A stretch of DNA of 64,000 bases from Ctenosaura bakeri. Its lineage: Eukaryota > Chordata > Lepidosauria > Squamata > Iguanidae. Location: the NCBI GenBank assembly GCA_948474755.1, contig CAOLHI010000080.1:1384001-1448000 (forward strand), given 5' to 3'. How positions within the stretch are numbered: the stretch's first letter is position 1; every line of letters begins with the position of its first letter. This document shows, piece after piece, positions 53,501-64,000 of this stretch. The position numbers were made by a program, and so were the translations under genes. The notes under the pieces were generated by a model. That model had not been told where the DNA came from. It searched no databases and worked only from the letters and a program-made list of their open reading frames with translations.

Positions 53501-56500
53501 ATGGGTAACATACACACAGTTTCCAGAAGAGACTGTCCTCTTACCCTTTTTCTGCTTAAAAAAGACATTTGTAAGCAGACATAAACAAATGATTGTATGT
53601 GCAATGTGCATTTTTTTAAAAAAGTTTGCTCTTGGGATAAGACTACCATTCAATGTGGCAACCATTATCCATTTACGTATGCTGAGATCGCTTCCTTTTT
53701 CTTTTGTAGAGCTCCAGTTGAGCTCAAATGTTGAGCCAAACCACACAAATATTTCTATATCAGGAAATTAGAACACAATAATATTTAAAGGGGTTCAGCC
53801 AGCTTGTAACGTGAACATAAAACCAACTTGGCCCAAAATGTTTTTCGCATTATTATCACTCTTCTGCGTTAACTATAATCAGACATCAGCATAAAGAGAA
53901 AATGGGATGTGCTGAAAGTCATATATATATGAACTTTAAGGGTTATACTCTACAACAAAAGGCCAGAAGTGCTTACAAAATTTAATTCTCCCAGTACTAA
54001 AAGGAACACTCTGTGTTTTTCCTTTAAATATGTTATGAATATGATCCAGGGATATGCAGATCTAGCAACAAGGTTTTGAAGCATGCTTGATTGGCTAAGA
54101 AATTACTGGTACTCTCAGCTATCATTCTCTTTGGTGAGGAGAGTATTCCTGATTTAGTGGTTACTGGTACTGCCAATGTTGGCAGAAATGACCCGTCTGT
54201 TTGATGTTGCTCTCACAGTTCCCAGTTAAGTACCAAGTTCTCTATACAGATAAATATCCACAGCATCCTTTTGTCTAATCCAACATGGGGAACCCTGCTG
54301 CTAGATCAAGGTAACTTGTTTTTGAAAAGCAAACCAGAATAAAACATATCCAAGGGCATGTTTCCATCCTCTACCAGAAATTCTGAAGTATTACTTGAAG
54401 TCTACTTCCTAATTCAATAGCCAGCTTGTTGCCCATTAACTGGCATAGTGAACATTTAAAGAATGAATTGTCTTTGCAGTTTGAATGTATCTATTTAATT
54501 TAGTTTTGCAGAACAGGGATGGGAAGATGTGGCCCTTCAGATGTTACTGGGCTGGTACTCCCATCAGTACTAGTCAGCATAGTCAATGAGGTGGGATGAT
54601 GGGCATTGTAGCTGAAAACATCTGGAATGCCACATGTTCCCACATCCATAATCTAAGGTCATCATTTATGCATTGTCCTTTACAAGTAGAAGAGGACAGA
54701 CCATTGCTGCAAAAATGTCTAAAGAAAGAAGAAAACTTTTCAAAACATTTTTTTAAAAAAGCACCTTTCTCTCCCTTTCTCTCTCTGTGAGAAAAAAAGC
54801 ATTAGTCACTATACTTAGGGGTTTCAACCTGGGTTTGTTAATTTATCTTTATACTGCCAAATAGGCAGGTGGGAGGGAGGGAGGACTTATTTTTGCAAGT
54901 AATATCTGTCAAATCTAACTACTTTATAATTAAAATATAGAGCATTATAAAAACCTGGCATGATATTATATGCCTTCCAGCATATAATAAGGAGTGAAAG
55001 CCTGGGCATGCCACTGATTTAAATCTATGTGCCCTTCCCTCCTTCCCCCACAGTGCTGAGTCACTGACTCATTATATAGCCTAGGGCAAACCATAACCAT
55101 TTGCTTCTCTTTTTGTGCCCTCTCCTTCTTTTATTTTAATCCTCTCATTATCACATGGTCTCCTACAAGGTTCATACAACAAAGTCTAGCAGGTCTTCTT
55201 TCAGATTCCGAAAGCCAAGATTGAGTTTAAAATCATTCCAGTCACAAGTTCCCACGAGCTAACACTGCATTTGCAGACTCACATACCATCATGCTACTCC
55301 CGGCACAAAGGAATCTGGGTTACCTGGATGACAAGCACCTGGGAACCTAAACGTGCAATTACTTGTCTTTAGTATGACGAAGATTTAAGCAACAGCGAAC
55401 AGTGCCCTCCTTCCCCATCTAATCCTCACCACATCAAGGAAAAGTGATTGCCAAGTTCTCTCTCTTGTTTCTCTCTTCCAGTGACTTAGACAGTGACAAT
55501 TAATTTATTACTAAGTTACATGTGAGAACTTGCTTGCTTCACAGCTATGTTAGAATGGTGGGGGGAGGTGATAGACATTTCCAGTACACTCTGCAAATAA
55601 TTCAGGGAAAAGAGATTTTGTTGAACATTCATCAGATATTTGCAAATTAATTTATATTCCATAATGGCCTTAAGCCCAGGGACAATTATTTCAGCAGTTC
55701 TTGGAACGCTTGCTCCTATCTTCTCCTGACTTACCAAAGTGGTGCTAGGAAGGACTTGTGGGAAAAACTACAGAATAGCTTCAGGTTCCAGACACTGCAA
55801 TACCTACTTGCAATTGCATTCAAGAATGCAAGAAATCACAAAAACACAGCTTCTCTTATTCAATTCACATGGCAGCCCTGGACTCTGGATATATGCCTAA
55901 GAGCTGCCTAGAATTTTGAATAGTGGTAGTGAGCAGAGTTCCTAAAACATGTTCTGGAAGGACTGAGACATCCATGTAGATCTAAAAACCAGAATCCAAC
56001 CTCTTCTCACTTCCAGTTCAGGAATTGCCACCTTACTGATTCCTCATCTTCAGGAGAAAGAGTTTGTGGAACAGACTGTATTGTTTCAGTAGCTGGAAAA
56101 TTAGCAAAGAAAAGAATGGAATGGAATATGCTTTGTTCCATATACTAGTTTTTTGTAGAAAGCTTAGTACATGGAGCAGAAGCAAAACATACACCTAGAA
56201 GTTTAGTTTTTTATAACCCCACTCTGCCAGGTCTAAGGTGACATTTTTAGAGTGTGTCATACAAATATACTCTAGTAATACTTACTTCAGCAGTTTTAGG
56301 TTCAAATGAAAGCAGACATATTTACTGTAAAAATGCATTTGATGTGTATTTTTTTCCACAGGCATCTACAGAAGATCTTATTGAACTATGAATATAAGTA
56401 TCTGGATTTTGCTGTGATTTGCTCTGCTTTGTTCCCATGAAATTTCAGATAAGATTTTAAAGTGGATATTGTTAAAACACATGGCTTTTCTGCAAAAAAT

Positions 56501-59500
56501 TAAAAAAGAATGAAGCCTCTGTACCAGAAAAGACAAGCAGGTGGCATTAACCTTTTTCCACTGTGCAACCAAAAAATGTTTGTGGTAGGCATATAATAAT
56601 ATTGCAGAAAATGGTCTGGGGACTCATAAATAAGAAAAAAAAATGAAAGAATTCAGATCTCAGTATCTGAATAACTCAATTATTATTTTTTTTAAGAATA
56701 ACGATCCATCTCCATCTCCAGCTGTCCTGCTTCCTTCTGCATTCAGACACCCCAATGCCACTGAATGAGAAAACATGTAGCAGCATTAACGCTGGGAAAT
56801 GCCTTAACTGAATAGCAGTGATCTGGGAGAACAAGCGATGTCAAAATTTAGACATACTATATTAAGAAAGGAATGCCATTTTATTGGTTAACACAATGCC
56901 AAGAAAAACAGTATACTTCCAACTTCAATATGTTCACAGGCCTACAGTACATTCACACGGTCTGCTAGATTCTTAATGTTATCAGTGAATATATTGGTAA
57001 GAACACACTAGAAAAAAATAATTTTCTGCAGTGAAGTCACAGTGTGATTCATCCAATTAAATATTTTATCTTTTTAATTGCATTTTATCCTTTTAAGTGT
57101 AGATCTGAACTGTTTCAATATTGTAATTAGTTTGATTTGATTTTAATGTCCACTTCTTCTTTTTTTAGCTGTATCATTCTTTTTAAATTGTAAGATGCCC
57201 TGAGTCTCAATTTTGGGAGAAAGGCAAAATACAAATAAACATAAAACAATAAACATAATATATTGACTGTACCCTCAACTATATAACATTAAGTTCAATT
57301 ATTCTAACAGAAGAACTGAACTATTCCAATGCCTACTAAAACAAATACCTATGCACTATCTTTTACGAACATAGCAAAAGTGCTGTGAAATAGTGAAAGA
57401 AACATTATGCTTAGAAGTGAAAACAGAAGACTAAGAAATAGCTGAAGGAAAGCAGTACTGATAAAAACAGAAGATAAAATAAAGGACAACAAATTTACAG
57501 AGTACAGACAATGACATAGAGATTTGAGGGGAAACTGTATTTTTATCTCACTGCTTACTAGACTTAAAATACACACATACATACACAAACACACACAGAG
57601 GAAAACCATAATACTAAAAAATTGCTCAACTGGGAATTTTCTTCAGGCTATGTAGGAAGCTATATAATGCTTAATATGTGCTCTCTATAGCTTTTTAAAC
57701 TCAGTAATTGGAACCTTTTTACTAAACCAATACTGAATGTAAAAGAGGTAAAGGATTTTATTATGCTCCTAGACCTGAAAGTGTTAAGTGAAGCATGCAA
57801 GAAACACATCTACATATTACTTCAGAACAGGAAAAATAAACAATCTTTGCAACTAAAACCTTTTAATATAAGCAAATAGGGAAAGGAGAATATTCATTCA
57901 TGCTCTATTAAGCAGACACAATAAAAAGAAGAGCTTGCAAAGCTGCTTTTAGAAGTAATTAGTTGAAGTTACCATTCAAATCAAGTAATCAGTTGCAATT
58001 TATTAAAAATAACCCTTCTCATTACTGGAAAATAACCAGACAAGGTACTTTCAAGCTTCTTTAAACTTCTACAAGCCACTAGCCTATGATACACTGATTA
58101 ACTTACACTGCTTAATTTAAGCAATGAGACCACACAGCTTCTATAAATATAAAAGAAACTGAAACTAATTACAATTATACCACAAAAGGAATGAAATTAT
58201 CTCTGAGTGCATTATAATTGCAATACAACTGAGCTATGCCTTAGTTATTACACGGAATTAAGAACAAGTAACACATTATTTGTAACTTAATTATTTCCAA
58301 ACTTTGGTGAGTGCTCAAATAGAGGCAAAGCAGAACACTTCAGCCCAGGACTAACATCCAGGATGCAGAGCTGGCCCAAGCCATTTTAGGGCCAAGTCAT
58401 CATGGGGTCCTTCTCATCCTATGTTCAGAAACAAATTGGACTGTACGTTGAATCTTACAATACTATCCATGAGATAGTATCATCCATCTTCCCTGAGGAC
58501 AGCAGGCTGTTTTGGAGGTGGGAAACAGGACAAGCTGTGCAGCACAAGCAGTTTTGTCCTTAGAAGAGGGAAACGACCAAGAGACTAAACAGGAATGGTT
58601 GGGAAGCTGTTACCACCTCAGTTTGCCAATCCACTCTTTCTAAAGGTAGGGATTGACCCTGCCGGAGACACCAGAAGAAACCAGGTGCCCTTAGAGACTC
58701 CACATTCTCATCAAGATTGGGTGCATGAGTGGGATGGAGCAACATCAATAGTATGATCAACTACTGAGAAGGAGAATCAAATTATGTGTCTGGGTATAGC
58801 GAAAAATATATCCCCAAAGCCTTATACTGATCCTGCCTTCCCCAGAGAAATTACAGGGAGGTTATTTGCCTCCACTTCAGTGTCCACAAACAAAATCCTC
58901 AGCAGTCAAGATGAAGAACGATTTCTCTCAATGCAGTGTTTCAGGCCTACTCCATTCAGTTCTAGGAAGCAAATGCGAACTTTTGCCCTTCTAATTTCTC
59001 TCTCAGCCACTGTCTGCCTTTCTATTTGTCTGATCAGTGCATGTGGTTTTCTTGCCCTCTGCAACACTGTGGTTACTGAATTTGTGTGGCCAGAGGGAAT
59101 TTGACTTTTTTTCTGTGTACACAGGCTGTGGAAAGCAGCAAAGCAAACTGCGTGTTTATTCATAAGTATGCTAATACCAACAGTTTTGAAAATAAAAAAA
59201 ATTGGTTGAATTTCAGAGGTGCCTCTTATAAAACATGTGGAAGTGATCCTGACCATAAAAGATATACCCAGACCTCAGAAAGCTTCTCACATGTTTACTT
59301 CACAGTGATTTTAAGAGATCTAATCCAGACAGGCTTCAAAAAACAAAACAATATATAAATGCTTTTTTATTCCAATAGCTGAGAAGGTATTTTCTTTTCA
59401 TTATCTTCAAATTGCGGTAATGGTCAATTGTTATTCTACAAACACATCTGAAGACAGAAGACCTCCATCAAAGTACATCAAAGTAAAACTAAGTGAATTC

Positions 59501-59695
59501 AGGAGAAGTAAAAAGGCAATGAGATTTTCTGGCACAGAATTACCTAGGATATATTTCACAATATACCAGATCACATTGCAAACAGTCATATATATGTTTC
59601 CATTCACAATCTGTAAGCAAGCAACTGTCACCCTAGGTTGCTCCTACCTATGTTATTAACACTTTGAATGGAAAACAGTACTATCTTGACTCTTT

Positions 59696-59896
59696 GGCCG
59701 TTTCCACACTACACTGTCATAGTGCTATTATTCCACTTTCAACATCTTATAGAATTCTGGGGTTTATACTTTACTGAGGCCAAAGAGTTCTCTGGCTGAG
59801 AATTCTAAATGCCCCTCCATAAACTGAAACCCCAAGATTCTGTAAGATGTTGAAAGTGGAATAATAGCACTGTAACAATGTAGTGCAGAAATGGCC
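59696..59896. mobile_element. Palindromic MITE family 1, long-loop subtype
   Basis: GGCCGTTTCCACACTACACT at the left and GCAGAAATGGCC at the right. The arms are more diverged than in other copies, and the loop is the GAGTTCTCTGGCTGAGAATT type. Located in HTRA1 intron sequence. Confidence 0.82.
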
Positions 59897-61074
59897 TCAG
59901 TCTCTCTCTCTGTTGAGATGACCACTTGAATATAGCTCTTACTAGAATTAGAACAAGATGACTTCTTGGCCTCTGAGATGAACCTCCTGAATCTATGTGT
60001 ATGATTTTCTTCTGTAGCAACCTCCATGTGGGAGGTCTGCTAACTTCCATTTATTTTGGCCTTCAATCAGCCACAGTGTAATCACTCTATCTCCTCAGCC
60101 ATTGATTGGTTGCAATGGTGTGCCCAGGTTTCCTCTGTCTCCTCTTGAGTTCCAAGGAAAGAGCAGCCATATGCTGGGACTGGAGACTGTTCCTTTTTCT
60201 CTTTGCACTCAAGAGCACCTGGAACAAAACCAGGAACACCCCTACAGCTGATCACTGGCCAATGAAATGGAGCTGGGCCCAGCAGCTTCCCGCCAGCTGT
60301 TGCTCTATACCAGCAGAAGCAACAGGGCAGAGAGAACAGCCTTTGCCACATTTGCCATCTCCTGTAAGTATGCTGGAGGACTTATGCTCCATCAGTGCAA
60401 TGTAGGAGCTGGGCTGTTGCTTTCAACTTGCAAACCCATGAAAGAAAGTTGTAGGCAATCAGTAGATGAAAATATTTCTTACACTCAATGGGAGGGAGAA
60501 GGGGAGTGATTATGGTATCAACTAGTTAATGTTCCGAAAGGGCTCCACACAGAAGGTTCTTGATCCTCACAATTAAAAGGTATTGTGAAGTTATTCCTTC
60601 TACTCTCCTTTGCAGATTCTAACTAGTAAGAAAAAAGTTGGAAGAAACAATGGTAAAAAAATAGGAGGAATGCAAATTGAAAACACCAGTATCTGGAGCT
60701 ATCATAGATTTCTATACACAAAACAGAATAATTACAGTGAAAACCTCATCCTGAAGCACCTAAAGTGCACATTGGTTCAATTATACTGTATAATTTAAAA
60801 ATGAAGATACATAATTCAGTTCTGCTCCCTTCTCCTATACATTTTTACTCAGGTTGTACATACAATTCTCCCTGCCTTACAATTAGGGATTTAAATATCC
60901 TGCACTTAGAGAGGATACCTTGTCATCTTCCTGCTGCTCTGCCTCTTACTGTTCTCACTACTGTTCAACAAAGCACAACAGCATAGTCTGTGCATTGCAA
61001 CGTCTGGTGCCTGAAAGTGTTTATTGGAAATTTTGTGCAGAGGGGAGAAGCAGGAACATGGTGGGAATGTTTAA

Positions 61075-61075
<1 letters not shown>

Positions 61076-61105
<30 letters not shown>
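61076..61105. repeat. (GA)n microsatellite
   Basis: GAGAGAGA run with one AAG interruption, in HTRA1 intron sequence. Confidence 0.85.
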
Positions 61106-61106
<1 letters not shown>

Positions 61107-63339
61107 TACTGGTGTGGCTCAGCTATTTCTTGGCACATGAACTTGATCTTTTCCTCTGGAAAATATTCTTTTAATTGCCATATTTGACCCAAACATGCAT
61201 ATTACATATAAACAATAATTACATTTACAAACATTCTGTATAAAAGTCAAGAGTATTCAAAAGCCCCGTGTTCTGGAAAATACAGAGAAGTGCTTAAAGT
61301 TATTCCTTTGAAGAAAAGCTAAAACATGATAACACTTGAGTTCTTAGTGAGTCACACCATTTTGGACCTGTTTCATTTCCTTCTTCTTATCACAAAAATG
61401 TATTGTGAAAAATGGAATACAGTAATAAACTGCCTCCTGATTTCCAAGAGAGGTCTACAATGATCCCTCCGTAAATTCAGACTGTGCTAAGAGAGCTATT
61501 AGTTTTGGTACAGTATTTATCAGTATCAGTATTTATAGGAGTACTCCCTACTCCTCCTCAGATATTTCTGTAAGTCAAAATGCATTTGTTATTCTCATTA
61601 CTGCATAGTCTACTGAGAGATCACATCTAATGTACACTGTCTAAGCATGGGTTGTTCCAGGGTTAGTTTCTGGTAACTACCAGTAAAAGACTGGGAAATT
61701 ATTTAGACCTGGTGATGTGATGCCATCACCAATCAGGGCAGATCATTGGATGGACTAAGCATCTGACTCATCACAAAGCAGCCCATGTAGCTGCTTTTTC
61801 TAGAAATAACTTTTTCCCCTCACTCTTTAACAAACAGAAAAGAAAAGAAAAAAAGAAAAAGAGGGGATAATCATTAGGGTAATTATTAAAGAAGCTTAAT
61901 TCTCCAAGCTCTTTTATTAAAACTATCCCATATGACTACGTACATCCTTGTAGGCTTTGTCAGCACAACCTTATGGAAAGAGCATGAGGAAGTCTTGAGA
62001 GATCTGTTTTTCATTTACAGTGAATTCTTTTCCATGGAAAGTGGGTTAGTCAGTGGAAACCAGTTCATTCTACTGGTGTCTGTAATTCAATATTTTATTT
62101 AATTTCTTTTCCTGTTTAAAAAAAGCAGCCTGTCCTAAGCCAGAAGTGCATCACTTAGAGGAAAATTGTGTGCATGGGAATGCAAGAACAGAACTGTTTT
62201 AGAAATGTCAGCAGAGTGGAATCTTAGAGCAAAACATTGTGCATTTTCTTTTACCACAGACATTTCATATCTCATGGTAGAACTTAGTCCTCTTTGCATT
62301 ATCAGCCAAAGGAAGAAATGTTTCATTTCACTTTCAGAAATAGAATTACGTGAAGGGCATGTTCAACAATCATTTAAAGGGCATTAAATATTCAGGTAAA
62401 ATATTTCTACAACTATGCTGAATTCATATTACAGAAACTAAAAGAAAAGGGTTTAATAGGAATGTTTCCTACTGCATATTATTTTACTCTTCCCAGAAAC
62501 AATACAGTACATAAAATAATCCAGGAAGCAATGCTGAAAAGGAAACTGTTGGACTTGGCTACTGCTACTGCATATGTTCATCTGCATACTTCTGCTCATC
62601 ATTGCCAATAAAGAGACTCTCAATGGTATCCACCACAGTCAGTAAAATAATTGTTTTGTATTCCCTATAGAGTTACAAACAGAGCTTGGAAAAGTTACTT
62701 TTTTGTACTACAACTCCTCAAATTCCAAAGTCCACGCGGCCACTGTAATGTTGGAAAGCTCTGGACAGAACTCCACCAGTCCAATTTTTACATTCTAAGC
62801 CTCACACATAGCCTTGCTTCTCTAAATCTGCCTGCTTGTCCACTGAATCTGCCTGCTTGTCCACTTCCCACTAAGTTGGTGTCACCAGCACCATGAGGTG
62901 AGTAATAGAGAAAGTCAAAACTTCCCTTTTATATACTTGACTGTGAGGAATGAAATAGGTTATCCCCTATATCACAACACATACAAGTTTAAATGAGTAA
63001 ATACTGCATATTTATTTACTGGATGTGGGAGGAGGGACATAACAAGTAATCATGATAAAAGATCATCATAATGGCTCTGTCTGATATCTCCTTTGTCTCA
63101 TTTGCTACTACTCACCCATTAATCCTGATTTCACTTCCCATTTCAACACATACTCCTGCTGCTCATCATTCTTTCACTAAACTGTCTGTTGCACTCACCT
63201 TCAGGAAAATGGACTTTAAAAAAAAACATTCTCCAAACATACCTGTTTCATCTATACTAATAGTCTTATGAGGTCAGAATTCTGTATGGTTCAGCACAAC
63301 ATAGTATTTCTAGACGGACTGACCTGAAGATTTATTGTT

Positions 63340-63560
63340 GAGTCATTCCATGCCTCATGGAGAATGGGGTGGGATGGGGTGTGTGTATATTGGAGAAGCA
63401 TCTGGCTGTCCCCATACCAAGACATGAAACAATGACATCACCCACTGGGTCCTCCAGAAGTCTCAGTGGATGATGAAATCATTTTATGTCTGGCTACGAT
63501 GACATAGCCAGATGTTTCTCCAATTCCACCCCCCAGCATGGAATAACCATGAGGGAGAGG
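63340..63560. repeat. Inverted-repeat element (MITE-like)
   Basis: Arms TTGGAGAAGCATCTGGCTGT (63390-63409) and TAGCCAGATGTTTCTCCAA (63505-63523), with outer CATTCCATGC / AGCATGGAAT matches. Unrelated to families 1-3. Confidence 0.6.
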
Positions 63561-64000
63561 CTTTAGTGGCTCTATGGTAAGTCTGAGGGAGAGGCCCTAG
63601 TTATTGCAGACAGCAGACAAAAGACATACACGGGCTTACGGCTGTTGTATGAGCTGGCCACTAACAGGATGCCAGTCCATGTTTGTCAACTAATTATGGT
63701 TTTAAACACTTATATATTGAGCTGCTGCGAATGTGCACCTGCCACATTAGGGTCATACGTGTATACCGGCCATATTTGGCCCTCTTAATTGTTAAGATCA
63801 GTGTGGGCATGCCAGAACCATCCTGACAACATGTAGTAATGAACTAGATACCTTGAATGTGACCACCTGAGAGCCCGGCCATGGCCTTCTGTATGCAGCT
63901 GGGGAGTCAGTCTGATCTTTTTAATGGCTTTTCAGCCTGTAGAATTCTTACTTGGTACATCACATTTTTGACAAAAGAGACAGTAAAAAGGAGGGAGGAA

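Overview
The window is vertebrate genomic DNA, most likely from a squamate reptile (lizard or snake). Genes are split into short exons in long introns, and the repeats are squamate-like: L1 elements, tRNA-derived and 5S-derived SINEs with a shared tail, a SPIN-type hAT element and many palindromic MITEs. The species is not identified.

Layout: (1) 1-10 kb is repeat-rich DNA with a complex inverted-repeat cluster (1.8-2.2 kb), an L1-like fragment with flanking direct repeats (2.3-4.0 kb), and an L1 fragment whose 5' half is inverted (5.6-8.15 kb, 16-bp target-site duplication). (2) 10.06-39.7 kb (+) is a DMBT1-like gene assembled by splice-site and phase logic: TATA box, signal-peptide exon, three SRCR exons of exactly 312 nt each, and spacer exons of 39, 18, 18 and 30 nt, all in phase 1. 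The predicted product is a small secreted protein with three group B SRCR domains, about 383 aa. Its fourth intron, about 9.9 kb, carries a 6.1-kb full-length L1 with a 3' transduction (24.9-31.0 kb) and a SPIN-like hAT element with a GC-rich core (31.3-32.2 kb). (3) 39.7-42.1 kb is a short intergenic gap with one GC-rich MITE. (4) 42.1-50.6 kb (-) holds the last six coding exons of HTRA1: end of the serine protease domain with the catalytic Ser, then the PDZ domain. The 221 codons correspond exactly to human residues 260-480. (5) 50.6-64 kb is HTRA1 intron sequence; the upstream exons lie beyond the right edge.

HTRA1 is a secreted serine protease; the SRCR protein is probably a secreted mucosal or innate-immune ligand binder. 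The two genes converge and end about 2.4 kb apart. In human, as I recall, HTRA1 and DMBT1 neighbour each other in the same orientation, so the locus is conserved but the SRCR gene appears inverted or is a separate paralogue.

The most interesting signals are the minimal three-SRCR gene with microexons and a decoy splice site, the L1 with intact ORF1 and a 3' transduction, the SPIN element with a foreign core, and a MITE family whose 3-bp TTA target duplication is proven by an insertion into a SINE. No RNA gene, CRISPR array or bacterial-type operon is present.
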